From: a virus
DNA length: 58,632 nt
Direction: 5' to 3' (one strand)
Virus record (IMG/VR): IMGVR_UViG_3300044845_000641
Location: 1 to 58,632 of that record
Of the stretch, positions 1 through 9,222 are shown piece after piece; the first letter of the stretch is position 1, and every line of letters starts with the position of its first letter. A program made the position numbers and the translations under genes. The notes below the pieces were generated by a model, which saw nothing but the letters and a program-made list of their open reading frames with translations, was not told the DNA's origin and searched no databases.

Positions 1-2
1 TT

Positions 3-945
3 ATTGACATAAAGAAAGAATCTCTAACCGTTTCATGCTTCATATGTAATGAAACATCTGAATTATCAAAACAATTACTGTATGAAAGGTATAAAAGAAA
101 TTATATCGTTTGTTCTAAATGTAACCGTATCGGTTCTTCAAATAGAAGTGGGTATGAAAATGAAATTTGTGATTTTTTAGAAAAATTCAACATTGATTAC
201 GAAACAAACAAAAAGATACCAAATAAAAAAACTGAAATGGATATATTTTTACCGAAGTTTAATATTGGTATTGAAATAAATGGGGTTTATTGGCATAATG
301 AATTATTTAAAAGTAAAAATTATCATTTTTGAGGATGAATGGTTATATAAAAAAGAAATTGTTAAATCAATATTAACAGGTAAATTTGGGTTAATTAAAA
401 ATAAAATTTATGGTAGACATTGTGTGGTAAAAGAAATTACCTCAAAAGTCTCAACTAAATTTTTAAACGATAATCATATCCAAGGAAATGTTAATTCAAA
501 AATAAAATTAGGGTTATTTAAAGATGAAACATTAGTTTCTGTTATGACCTTTTCAAAAGGTAGAATTATAATGGGGGGTAAAGATACCGAGTGGGAGTTA
601 AATCGTTTTTGTAATTTATTAAATCATAATGTAATTGGTGGGGCATCAAAATTATTAAAATATTTTGTTAAAACATATCAACCAGATAAAATTATATCAT
701 ATTCAGATATTAGAATATTTGATGGAGGAATGTATAATAAATTAGAATTTAAAAAGATATCCCAATCAAAACCAAATTATTGGTATGTTGTTAATGACTT
801 AAGAAAACATAGATTTGGGTATAGAAAGTCGATATTAGTTAAAGATGGGTTTGATAAAAATATGACGGAACAACAAATTATGTTTAACCGAAAAATTTAT
901 AGGATATATGATTGTGGAAATATTAGATGGGAATATACTAATTAA
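3..945 (+). pseudogene. Broken Vsr/Hef-like homing endonuclease (internal deletion with frame change)
   Basis: The first frame (3-332, open at the left edge) carries two CxxC pairs (CFIC, CSKC) forming a zinc-ribbon-like N-terminus, then a Vsr-like nuclease core (GYENEI, EMDIFLPK, IEINGVYWHNE). It stops at 330-332. The second frame (280-945) resumes with IFEDEW and continues through the family's C-terminal domain: NDNHIQG, LVSVMTF, GGASKLLKYF, IYDCGN. From family knowledge, roughly 16-18 residues normally separate the WHNE...YH segment from IFEDEW. They are missing at about position 325, and the frame changes there, so I read this as an internal deletion of about 50 bp. Intact members are free-standing homing endonucleases common in T4-like phages. 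The deletion removes the end of the nuclease core, so activity is unlikely. The true start lies left of the window. Confidence 0.75.
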
Positions 946-996
946 TCTTTATAAAAAATAGACTTATCCTATTATTTAATATAAAAACAATTCAAT

Positions 997-1755
997 ATGG
1001 AACAAGATTTAATAAAAGCTGGGTCTGATGGATTTAACTTACCTCATGATGTGGTTACATTACCTACAGGTGGAATATTCTACAAATCTAAAAAGAAATC
1101 AATAAAAGTCGGATATTTAACCGCAAACGATGAAAATATTTTAATTGGTGCGTCCCAAAACGCTAATACCAATATCATTTTAACATTACTTAGAAATAAA
1201 ATTTACGAAACAGAATTACGACCTGAAGAACTTTTAAATGGTGACGTTGAGGCTATTATGATTTATCTAAGAAATACTTCTTTTGGTCCGGAATATGATG
1301 TTACTCTAACTGACCCTAAAACAGATAAACCATTTGTAACAACGGTCGTTTTAGACGAATTAAACATTAAACAAACTAAAAGTAAACCTAATGAAGAAGG
1401 TTTGTTTATAACAACATTACCTAAATCAGGTGTCACAATTAAATTGAAACCTTTAAACTATTCCGAAATTATTGAATTAAGTAAATTAGGTGAACAATAC
1501 CCTGCGGGACGAGTTGTGCCGACTGTAACATGGAGATTAAATAAACAAATTCAAGAGATTGACGGAACAACTGATAAAGGACAAATTGCAATGTTTATTG
1601 ATTCTCTCCCAATTATGGATTCTAAATATATCCGTAATTTTATGAAAGAAAACGAACCGTCATTAGACCTAAGAAAAACAACATATGCCCCATCAGGAGA
1701 AATGGTATCTTTTGAGATATCCTTTGGGGTTGAGTTTTTTCGGCCTTTCTTCTAA
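997..1755 (+). CDS. gp26-like baseplate hub / tail-assembly chaperone (zero frame)
   Basis: A 252-residue protein with no signal peptide or membrane segment. It opens with NLPHDVVTLPTGGIFY and ends in FGVEFFRPFF. The opening and the FGVEFF ending resemble the T4 gp26 family (pfam T4_baseplate). This is recognised by eye, so the family call is moderate. It lies directly upstream of a gp51-like frame that overlaps its last 71 bases and of a tape-measure-like gene. That is the same order as the gpG/gpGT-tape measure arrangement of long-tailed phages, which suggests a chaperone for tape measure and hub assembly. The stop follows a run of six T and a CGG codon that could support ribosomal frameshifting. 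The start ATG at 997 has no Shine-Dalgarno. A degenerate late-like AT box (TATTATTTAATA) lies upstream. Confidence 0.65.
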   Translation: MEQDLIKAGSDGFNLPHDVVTLPTGGIFYKSKKKSIKVGYLTANDENILIGASQNANTNIILTLLRNKIYETELRPEELLNGDVEAIMIYLRNTSFGPEYDVTLTDPKTDKPFVTTVVLDELNIKQTKSKPNEEGLFITTLPKSGVTIKLKPLNYSEIIELSKLGEQYPAGRVVPTVTWRLNKQIQEIDGTTDKGQIAMFIDSLPIMDSKYIRNFMKENEPSLDLRKTTYAPSGEMVSFEISFGVEFFRPFF

Positions 1756-1897
1756 ATATCGACAACACCTTATCGAGGAATATTATTTAATGGCAAAATT
1801 TCTCAGAACTTCATATTCTGATTTTTATCGTATGCCTACCTTTGAAAGGAAATTTCTTATTAATAAAATAGTTGAACATAATACACCCAAAAATTAA
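1685..1897 (+). CDS. gp51-like tail-assembly chaperone segment, probably expressed by frameshift
   Basis: This open frame is offset +1 from the gp26-like gene and overlaps its 3' end. The convincing part starts after the overlap: LIEEYYLMAKF, then YSDFYRMPTFERKFLINKI. The pattern of an aromatic-rich helix followed by MP-x3-R-[KR]-[FY]-x-I-x-KI is typical of T4 gp51-type proteins and of C-terminal chaperone domains encoded just before tape measures. The ATG at 1685 lies deep inside the upstream gene, and the only other one (1790) has a poorly placed GAGG. Translation as a fusion with the gp26-like protein, by slippage at 1735-1743, is therefore more likely than independent initiation. A stem-loop (1880-1915) covers the stop codon. 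Independent initiation at 1790 cannot be excluded. Confidence 0.6.
   Translation: MPHQEKWYLLRYPLGLSFFGLSSKYRQHLIEEYYLMAKFLRTSYSDFYRMPTFERKFLINKIVEHNTPKN
1735..1743 (+). other. Candidate programmed frameshift site TTT TTT CGG
   Basis: In the zero frame the sequence reads GAG TTT TTT CGG, then three more sense codons and TAA. A +1 slip of the P-site Phe tRNA from TTT to TTC, favoured by a slow CGG codon, continues as Gly-Leu-Ser-Ser-Lys into the gp51-like frame. A -2 slip on the T run gives the same downstream protein with one extra Phe. I see no strong downstream stem-loop or internal Shine-Dalgarno. The site is inferred from sequence and from the conserved arrangement in tailed phages. Confidence 0.5.
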
Positions 1898-1915
1898 TTT
1901 AAAAAAGGGTGTATT
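1880..1915 (+). other. Stem-loop spanning the end of the gp51-like gene
   Basis: AATACACCC (1880-1888) pairs perfectly with GGGTGTATT (1907-1915), a 9-bp stem with an 18-base loop that contains the stop codon. It is not followed by a T run, so it is not a classical intrinsic terminator. It could be an attenuator or a 3'-end stabiliser just before the late box of the tape measure gene. Confidence 0.45.
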
Positions 1916-1918
1916 GTG

Positions 1919-1926
1919 TATTTATA
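1919..1926 (+). promoter_or_regulatory. Putative late promoter box TATTTATA (13 nt before ATG)
   Basis: TATTTATA lies 13 bases before the tape measure start at 1940. The same box at the same distance precedes several other structural genes in this window. It is the reverse complement of the T4 late promoter core TATAAATA, but here it points downstream consistently. Confidence 0.5.
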
Positions 1927-1939
1927 GTAAAACAAAGTA

Positions 1940-3820
1940 ATGAGTGGAACTAATGATGATGATGGTTTAGAAGGAGCTAAAAAATATACCAAAAGTGTGT
2001 TTGGGGAATTCGAGGAGGCTTTTAAATCAAATTTTGAGATTGACAAAATTTATGACACCATGGCTAATGTCGAGGCTTCAGCCGCTGAAGTGGCGAAAAG
2101 TTTTGGTCAAGGTAGGGAACAAATTACCGCAATTAAAGCTGGATTGGCGGATGCGTATACAAGTGTTGCTCTATTGGGGGGAAAATTTAGTGATATTGTT
2201 GATTTACAAAAAGCGGCAGCAACTCAATTAGGTCGAAACGTTATACTAACTTCTGAGTCTTATGAAAAACTTTACGCCACCGCCAAAGTAACAGGACAAA
2301 GTAATAAAGAACTTATTGAGGGTTTTAAAAATGCAGGATTCTCACTGTATGATGTGAGTAACCAAATGGAGAAAGTTATTAATAGTGCGAGAGAAATTGG
2401 GGTAAACGCTCAAGCGGTTTCAGGTCAGGTAGTAAAAAATATGTCTGCTATGAACCAATTTAATTTCCAAGGAGGTGTTGAGGGAATGGCTAAAATGGCG
2501 GCACAAGCGGTTAATTTGAGGGTTGATATGACTAGAACTCTTGAAATTGCAAAGGGATTATTTGAACCTGAAAAAGCGATTGAAATGGCTGCGGCAATGC
2601 AAAGATTAGGTGTTGCTCAAGGTGATTTATTGGACCCATTAAAATTAATGGATTTAGCTCAAAACGACCCTGCGGAACTCCAAAATCAAATTGCCCAAAT
2701 GTCAAAACAATTTGTTCAACTTAATGCCGATGGACATTTTGAAATTATGCCAGGGGCTAAAAGACAACTTATGGAAATAGGTAAAGAACTTGGGTATAAT
2801 AATGGTGAATTAGAAAGAATGGCCTTAGGCGGTGCTGAGTTAGAACAAAAAATGGGTAAGATTAAATTCCCTGAATTTGCCACCAAAGAACAACAAGAGA
2901 TGTTGGCTAATATTACTGAAATGGGGGCGAATGGTGATATGAAAATTAATGTTGAGGGTGAGGAGATGGATATTAATAGTGCTATTGAGAAATTCGGTAC
3001 TAGTCCTGAGTCATTTGAAAAATTAATTGAAGCGAGTCGACCAAAAACCATGGAAGAATTAGCAGAACAACAGTTGAGTACCCAAGAGTCGATTGATGCG
3101 AATATTGCGGCGATTGCGAAAACAGGTTATGGGATGGCTCGAACTAAAGTTGGAACACAAGCCGAGGATGCGATGAGAACTGTTGCGAAAAAAACAACTC
3201 AAGTACTTGGTGGAGAATCGTTATCATCTAAAAATATTGGAAAAGTTGTTGGAGGTGGTATAGAAAACTTTATTACATCTGTAAATACCGGCACACCTTT
3301 TTTAGAGGCGTTAGCAACTGCCGCACAGGGAGCGGAAACCTTCTTTAAAGGAACTTTCAAGGAGGTAACCGATAATACTGCCACGTCCATTAAAGAATTA
3401 GGGGAATCTACAAACCCATTATTACAATTTTTTGTTGGTGCCGCTAAGAAAGGAGTAAATGCGGTTATGGAACATGAAAAAATAACCACCCCTGTTTCAC
3501 CACCATCAAATACCGAAATTAAAGTTAATGATTTTGTTATAAAAACATTGGATACGGATAAATTTGTTATGGGAGGAGGAACTAATCCTATGGGTAATAA
3601 TTCTGAAGGAACTACTAAAACTATGTCAGGACCTATTGATATAAATTTAAATATTAAAGTTGATGCTCCTGGTATGGATACCTCACAATTATTATTGGCT
3701 CTTAGTGACCAAACAGTTAAACAAGGAATTATTTCAGCAGTTGGTACTGCGGCTAATAATGCGAATGGTATAGGGGAACCTAATCCTAATACTGAAGCAC
3801 GAAAACAATATACCACTTAA
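1940..3820 (+). CDS. Tail tape measure protein (gp29-like by position)
   Basis: A 626-residue protein that is predominantly helical with alternating Ala/Gln/Lys/Glu composition. The N-terminal half is rich in amphipathic heptads (for example EIDKIYDTMANVEASAAEVA). The C-terminal third has Gly/Ala-rich stretches and the acidic/hydrophobic end LLLALSDQTVKQGIISAVG. I see no catalytic motif. Identification rests on length close to T4 gp29 (590 residues), composition, and position directly after the gp26/gp51-like chaperone pair, where tailed phages place their ruler protein. At about 1.5 angstrom per residue this predicts a tail near 95 nm. It has its own late box and no Shine-Dalgarno. A baseplate hub protein other than the ruler remains possible. 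Confidence 0.65.
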   Translation: MSGTNDDDGLEGAKKYTKSVFGEFEEAFKSNFEIDKIYDTMANVEASAAEVAKSFGQGREQITAIKAGLADAYTSVALLGGKFSDIVDLQKAAATQLGRNVILTSESYEKLYATAKVTGQSNKELIEGFKNAGFSLYDVSNQMEKVINSAREIGVNAQAVSGQVVKNMSAMNQFNFQGGVEGMAKMAAQAVNLRVDMTRTLEIAKGLFEPEKAIEMAAAMQRLGVAQGDLLDPLKLMDLAQNDPAELQNQIAQMSKQFVQLNADGHFEIMPGAKRQLMEIGKELGYNNGELERMALGGAELEQKMGKIKFPEFATKEQQEMLANITEMGANGDMKINVEGEEMDINSAIEKFGTSPESFEKLIEASRPKTMEELAEQQLSTQESIDANIAAIAKTGYGMARTKVGTQAEDAMRTVAKKTTQVLGGESLSSKNIGKVVGGGIENFITSVNTGTPFLEALATAAQGAETFFKGTFKEVTDNTATSIKELGESTNPLLQFFVGAAKKGVNAVMEHEKITTPVSPPSNTEIKVNDFVIKTLDTDKFVMGGGTNPMGNNSEGTTKTMSGPIDINLNIKVDAPGMDTSQLLLALSDQTVKQGIISAVGTAANNANGIGEPNPNTEARKQYTT

Positions 3821-3855
3821 AATGATGATTTTAATATAAAAATAGATATGAACTC

Positions 3856-3863
3856 TATTTATA
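3856..3863 (+). promoter_or_regulatory. Putative late promoter box TATTTATA (14 nt before ATG)
   Basis: TATTTATA lies 14 bases before the ATG at 3878. It sits in the right arm of a short AT-rich inverted repeat (AAATAGA at 3840-3846, TCTATTT at 3854-3860). It matches the long-spacing class seen before 1940, 16475, 26991 and, on the minus strand, 52355. Confidence 0.5.
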
Positions 3864-3877
3864 AACAAACATAAAAC

Positions 3878-6800
3878 ATGACAGGGAGTACTTTATCTTT
3901 TATATCAACATCAAGTTTTAGAAACAGTTTGATGGCCAAAAATTTGTCCCAATATACTGTGCCGGGGGTTTATACTTCACCATCAGGACCATTGAATTAT
4001 GAAATCTCTCAAACAGTTTCAAATGTTATTGATTCTCCTGATACGTTAATTAGTGAAGACCCTTATGCTCAACAACTATATCCACTAAATGAATATGGTC
4101 CAAATGGGGGTTACAATTTAAATATTACATATAATAATCCGCCACTACCTGTTAATTCAAATCAAGGGGAATATAGTCCGACAGATACTGTTTTAGATTT
4201 AGTTAATGAGTTTTTTATTGATGCAGCATTTATTGAAAACACTTACGGACCTGAAGGGGGTTTTAAAGACATGGTTGTTATTGACAGTATTCAAAATAAC
4301 AACAAACTTTATTTACCTTATTCACAATTTACCGCATCATTTTATTCGCCATTTGAAATATTAACATCGACAAATCCTGTTGGTAGTAATGGACCTTTAT
4401 CCCAAGATTCATATTTGGCTAAAATAGGTGCTCAAAGTTTAAAATATGCTTTTGAAGAAAGAGTTGCCCTTGAAATATATCAACACACGGTTGGTGCGGT
4501 TAATTTACAAGCGTTACAAGACCCATTTGAAATTAGTTTATTACTTTCAGGACAACAACCTTTAATTTATAAAAATTGGAGGATTACCGTACCTGAAAAT
4601 CCTATATTAGCTGCGGTTGATTTGGCGACAAGATTGGCGGGAGCTTATTGGCCTGTTTCACCAATTCCTGGTGATTATTTTAATGAGAACGAACTTAATG
4701 CGGGACAATCAAAGCAAACATCGACCGCATTAAACGTAATTAATCAATTAACGGGTGGTTTTTTAGGTCCAATTTTAAATAAAACAAGAAACCCCTCACA
4801 AATATTTTTAGCCAATACAGGTAATGGACAAAGGTCGGCATTATTTGCAAATATTAATTATAATAGATACCAACCAAGTTATGATAAAAGTTATGGTGGT
4901 TTATTGGGTGTTGGACAAGCAATTGTTAATTTAACTGTTAATTTAATTAACCCTAATAATGGTACTCTTGTTGGTGGTTATTATGTTGGTAGTAAAAATG
5001 CTGAACCGTCAACAATTACCTCACCACCAAATCAAGTTCCTGTTGACCCATTTGGAAAACAACAACAAACGCCTGTTTATGGTCCGTCTGAATTAGGTAT
5101 TCTTTATGAAGGTAATGAAACTAAATTAAACTTTGGATTAGCGGGTAAATCATCAAGTGATGGTGGAGGAATTGATGGTCAATTTGTTTGGACATCACCT
5201 AAATACAAAGGTAATGCAGGATTTCATGCGACACCTGGTGGAGGGTCAGGAAGTTTAGACCAAGAGTTTAATCAGATTAGTTCAAGTTATCAAAAAGGAG
5301 AGTCCACAAATATCACCTTTAAAGAATCGTCAATACTTGACCAAACACAAAGAATTATTGATTCTGCGGATAACGTAACAGGTATTAATCGATTAAAACA
5401 TGTTGGTAATGCGATGAACCAAGTTAGTAAAGTATTCCATGACGGATATAAAGAAATAACCAAAGGTTCCCAAGTGGTTTCATATACTGATAATACAACA
5501 GGAGGTGAGGTTGGTATTGAATACTGTAGAGTATTTACCAAAGATACTCCATATTATACCTATAATGATTTACAAAAGACCGATGGTATTACTACATCAG
5601 GAAGAAGGTTTACGAATTCCGTTTTTGATAATACATTCAACCTAAACATTGCTCCGTTAAAAAATCCTGGGTCGACAAACATTATGCCTGACGATATAAA
5701 CGGAAGAGGTGGGTATGCCAAAAAATATATGTTTTCGATTGAAAACTTAGCGTGGAGAACATCAAGTAGACCAGGATTTACATATGACGAATTACCTGTT
5801 TGTGAAAAAGGTCCAAATGGAGGAAGAGTTATGTGGTTCCCACCATATGATATTAAATTTAATGAATCGAGTACGCCGTCTTTCCAACCAACCGATTTCT
5901 TAGGTAGACCTGAACCAATTTACACATATAAAAGTACCTCAAGAACAGGGACTTTATCTTGGAAGATGATTGTTGACCACCCATCAGTAATGAATATTGT
6001 TGCGGAAAAACAATTAAAGGGTCAAAACAAAGAGAAACTAAACTCAATTATGGATTCGTTTTTTGCGGGATGTGTTAAATTCGATATCTATGAATTGGCG
6101 AAAAAATATAATACAATTCCTGCTGCGGATTTATTTACATATCAACAAGTTTTAAATAACCCAAGATTGACCGATGAAGAGTGGGCAGGTATTAATACGG
6201 AACTTTCCAAAGAAAATACTGATACTACAGGTAATAATCCGAATACAAACACTAAAACTGCGGTAACTGACGATACTTCAGGTGCGGAGTTTGAAAATAA
6301 GTATTTAGATTTTGCTTTCTATTTTGAAAATGATATTCCTGGTAAAAATCCTGAGACAACAACCACAGTTGATTATCAATCTATATATGGGACTTATACC
6401 TCAACGAGTAATATTGACAAATACGTGGATAGAGCAAAAAGCACATTTAACTCAGATGATAGAGAGGTTAATGTTGAACAGTTCTTCAACACTGTAGTAA
6501 TAACTAACTTTAATACTTTTAGTAAAGGTTTTGTTAAAGATGCGTTTAATTTATTAACAAGTAATCCTGAAGCAAAAATTAGTGTTGTTATGGAGGGTTC
6601 CGCATCCGCAGTTGCAACTGTTCCATATAACAAAGCCTTGTCTGAAAGAAGAATCAGTTCAATTAAAAACTTCTTCCAAAATTACAAAGATGGGGACGCT
6701 TCATTAGGACCATTTATAACTAATGGTAGGTTTATTATAAAGGCAGACCCTGGAACAGGAGAAGAAACTGTCATCCCTATAGCAGGAACAACGACAGGAT

Positions 6801-8896
6801 TTGATGTTGATTGTAGAGTTAATCAAAAAGATAAGACAGGTAAAGTAACCTCAAATTCACAAATATATGCGGTAAGTGCTATGGCTTGTAGACGAGTTAG
6901 AGTTAAAACAATTGATGTTGTTATACCCCCTAAACCTGCTCCAACACCTGACCCAATTAAAGAAATTAAAACTGTGAATGTTGATGTTCCAAAACCAGTA
7001 CCAACAGTTGATACAATTAAGAAAATTAAGGAAGGGATTACTAAGAAAATATTAAGAGGACTTTTATCTGAGTGTGATTATTTTGAAGTTATTAAACAAG
7101 AGTCACCAATGGTATATGACTCGTTTAAAGAAAAGATTAAATACTTTAATCCTGCGTTCCACTCAACAACTCCTGAAGGGTTAAACGCTCGTCTAACCTT
7201 TTTAAATCAATGTGTTAGACCTGGAGAAACCATTCCAACAATTGGCACTGACGGTAAACCAAAATATAATGATGCAGTTAATACGTCATTTGGTGCACCA
7301 CCCGTATTAATTCTAAGATTAGGTGATTTTGTTAATAGTAAGATTATCCCAACATCATTATCTTTTTCATATGAACCTTTATTATTTGATATGAACCCTG
7401 AAGGTATTGGTATACAACCTATGCTTGCCAATGTCAGTATGGGATTCAACATTATTGGTGGTATGGGTCTAAAAGAACCTGTAGAAAGATTACAAAACGC
7501 ACTATCGTTTAATTATTATGCAAATACAGAAATATATGATGAAAGGTCAGTTTGGACTGAAGATACTTCAGCATTAGATAAAAGTGTTGTTGATGCTATT
7601 TTAGCGTCTCAGACACCTGCAACTGTTGCAAATGTTGACAATCCTCCGACAAATAATGGTGGAACAACTATTGGAGAAATTATAACTAATATCCCCGTTC
7701 CTAGTGGACAAACAGGTGAAATTGGGTATCAAAAAATTATGGATAGTTTATTAACAGAAACTAAAAATTATTTCGAATTAGTTACCAATAAATTAGAGAG
7801 TGTTAACTCAAGTTATAACTATGGGGTTGTACAAATGTTAAATTCAAAACGAAACTATAATGAAGGTGTTGCAAGCGGAGGTACAGTTAATCCCGTTCCG
7901 AGAGCGGTGGAAATATATGGTAAATCAAATTATACAGAAAAAGATACTGATTTAATTAAAAAACAATTTACTGACGCAATTGCCGCAATAAATAGTACTA
8001 ATAACCCAATCATTAAAGGTTTATTAAAAAACTTTGACCCGAATTCAAAAGCTATCAGAGACGTTAGAACTAATATGGTTGATTATGTTAATAGTTTGGA
8101 AACAACATTTTCAAATGGAATTACTACAATTATGCAAGAAGTCGTGGTTTTTGAACAAAACTATGTTCAGATAATTAGAAAAATTAATTTGGTTACGAAT
8201 TTGACTGACGGTAAACTTTTAGATACTAATACACCCAGAATTTATAATTTGTCGGCAACAACCCAAGTTAGCGAATCAAGTAAAACGGGAACTAATATAC
8301 CTGACACAACCTATAGAGAATTAGTATTTGATTTCCAATCACTAAACGCTGCAACCACTAAATTTAATGCTTTATTAGGTAGTAATGACTATCAAATAGC
8401 ATTTATTGGTGACCCATATCGTGGTGGTGACTTTAAGGTGTTGAATCAGGATAAGTTCCCATCAGTTCCTGGAAATTACGATAAAACCTTTTTCTTTATT
8501 ATGGCAAGAATTCTTTCCGATAAAAATAAAAAAGATGAATTTATTAACTATGTGATTAAAGGTGATTTAACAACATTAAAAGACCCTGTAAATTTAAAAA
8601 ATAAATTTGAAAAAATTGTTAATGATTTATCTGACGATTATAAATCAGAACTAAAGGATGAAGAAAAAATGTTTACAAAATTAAAAAAATCTTCAGATTA
8701 TAAAAAATTAACTGACGGTATTGAGGAAACCATGTATCCTAAAGGTAAGACAAGAAAATTTGCTTATACGACTATTCCATTAACCGATGCTGCTAAAGTT
8801 AAAGAACAATCAGGTTGGATAAGTGATTTATATAAAACTGTTAATATTGAGCCTGATAATAAAAAGACTTATCTTGGAAAAATTAAATTTGATTAA
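3878..8896 (+). CDS. Giant tail tube/baseplate protein with OmpA-like domain
   Basis: A 1672-residue protein; the start at 3878 follows a late box, and an internal Met (MAKNLSQYTVPGVY) is the next alternative. Residues about 865-1017 look OmpA-like: a beta strand followed by YNKALSERRISSIKNFF, then a second half ending ACRRVRVKTIDVV. This is the peptidoglycan-binding fold of Pal/MotB. A Pro/Lys-rich linker (IPPKPAPTPDP) follows. Residues about 1136-1227 contain PPVLILRLGDFVN and LSFSYEPLLFD, similar in feel to the gp48/gp54/LysM-adaptor type tube-initiation domain. The C-terminal 400 residues are helical. It lies between the tape measure and the gp53-like gene, which is the usual place of tube-initiator/baseplate proteins. 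The OmpA-like domain suggests contact with the periplasmic cell wall. The exact T4 counterpart is uncertain. Confidence 0.6.
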   Translation: MTGSTLSFISTSSFRNSLMAKNLSQYTVPGVYTSPSGPLNYEISQTVSNVIDSPDTLISEDPYAQQLYPLNEYGPNGGYNLNITYNNPPLPVNSNQGEYSPTDTVLDLVNEFFIDAAFIENTYGPEGGFKDMVVIDSIQNNNKLYLPYSQFTASFYSPFEILTSTNPVGSNGPLSQDSYLAKIGAQSLKYAFEERVALEIYQHTVGAVNLQALQDPFEISLLLSGQQPLIYKNWRITVPENPILAAVDLATRLAGAYWPVSPIPGDYFNENELNAGQSKQTSTALNVINQLTGGFLGPILNKTRNPSQIFLANTGNGQRSALFANINYNRYQPSYDKSYGGLLGVGQAIVNLTVNLINPNNGTLVGGYYVGSKNAEPSTITSPPNQVPVDPFGKQQQTPVYGPSELGILYEGNETKLNFGLAGKSSSDGGGIDGQFVWTSPKYKGNAGFHATPGGGSGSLDQEFNQISSSYQKGESTNITFKESSILDQTQRIIDSADNVTGINRLKHVGNAMNQVSKVFHDGYKEITKGSQVVSYTDNTTGGEVGIEYCRVFTKDTPYYTYNDLQKTDGITTSGRRFTNSVFDNTFNLNIAPLKNPGSTNIMPDDINGRGGYAKKYMFSIENLAWRTSSRPGFTYDELPVCEKGPNGGRVMWFPPYDIKFNESSTPSFQPTDFLGRPEPIYTYKSTSRTGTLSWKMIVDHPSVMNIVAEKQLKGQNKEKLNSIMDSFFAGCVKFDIYELAKKYNTIPAADLFTYQQVLNNPRLTDEEWAGINTELSKENTDTTGNNPNTNTKTAVTDDTSGAEFENKYLDFAFYFENDIPGKNPETTTTVDYQSIYGTYTSTSNIDKYVDRAKSTFNSDDREVNVEQFFNTVVITNFNTFSKGFVKDAFNLLTSNPEAKISVVMEGSASAVATVPYNKALSERRISSIKNFFQNYKDGDASLGPFITNGRFIIKADPGTGEETVIPIAGTTTGFDVDCRVNQKDKTGKVTSNSQIYAVSAMACRRVRVKTIDVVIPPKPAPTPDPIKEIKTVNVDVPKPVPTVDTIKKIKEGITKKILRGLLSECDYFEVIKQESPMVYDSFKEKIKYFNPAFHSTTPEGLNARLTFLNQCVRPGETIPTIGTDGKPKYNDAVNTSFGAPPVLILRLGDFVNSKIIPTSLSFSYEPLLFDMNPEGIGIQPMLANVSMGFNIIGGMGLKEPVERLQNALSFNYYANTEIYDERSVWTEDTSALDKSVVDAILASQTPATVANVDNPPTNNGGTTIGEIITNIPVPSGQTGEIGYQKIMDSLLTETKNYFELVTNKLESVNSSYNYGVVQMLNSKRNYNEGVASGGTVNPVPRAVEIYGKSNYTEKDTDLIKKQFTDAIAAINSTNNPIIKGLLKNFDPNSKAIRDVRTNMVDYVNSLETTFSNGITTIMQEVVVFEQNYVQIIRKINLVTNLTDGKLLDTNTPRIYNLSATTQVSESSKTGTNIPDTTYRELVFDFQSLNAATTKFNALLGSNDYQIAFIGDPYRGGDFKVLNQDKFPSVPGNYDKTFFFIMARILSDKNKKDEFINYVIKGDLTTLKDPVNLKNKFEKIVNDLSDDYKSELKDEEKMFTKLKKSSDYKKLTDGIEETMYPKGKTRKFAYTTIPLTDAAKVKEQSGWISDLYKTVNIEPDNKKTYLGKIKFD

Positions 8897-8898
8897 CC

Positions 8899-9222
8899 AT
8901 GGCAAAACAAAATTATAACAGATATAGCAATTTTATTCTTGATGGTCAGCAAACAGTTGTTCCTTATATCACATTACCCACTAAATCTACCGATAAAAGG
9001 TATATATATAAGGTTGGACAGTCAAGAATGGATAAAGTTTCCCAACAATATTATGGCTCGCCAACTTTTGGGTGGTTGATTATGCAAGGTAATCCAACAT
9101 ATGGAGGACAAGAATGGAATATTCCTGACGGTGCTATCTTGACAATTCCATTTCCTTTAGTAGCTTCTTTACAGGACTATAAAAATCAATTAGACAATCA
9201 TTTCTTCTATTATGGTAGGTAA
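8899..9222 (+). CDS. gp53-like baseplate wedge protein with LysM fold
   Basis: A compact 107-residue protein. Residues about 35-95 follow a LysM-type pattern: YIYKVGQSRMDKVSQQYYG, then FGWLIMQGNP, then IPDGAILTIPFP. T4 gp53 and related baseplate proteins use a LysM-like domain to join wedge to tube rather than to bind cell wall. The gene begins two bases after the preceding stop and overlaps the start of the 2406-residue hub gene by 11 bases, indicating translational coupling. There is no signal peptide, consistent with a virion role. I am fairly confident of the fold and somewhat less of one-to-one equivalence with gp53. Confidence 0.7.
   Translation: MAKQNYNRYSNFILDGQQTVVPYITLPTKSTDKRYIYKVGQSRMDKVSQQYYGSPTFGWLIMQGNPTYGGQEWNIPDGAILTIPFPLVASLQDYKNQLDNHFFYYGR

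Noticed and set aside
2716-3816. Long minus-strand open frames (about 110 and 205 codons) opposite the tape measure gene
   Set aside because: They are shadows of the plus-strand codon pattern, with hydrophobic low-complexity products and no promoter box or start signal.
3840-3860. Small inverted repeat AAATAGA/TCTATTT considered as a terminator
   Set aside because: The stem is only seven AT-rich pairs with no following T run; it overlaps the late box and is not convincing.
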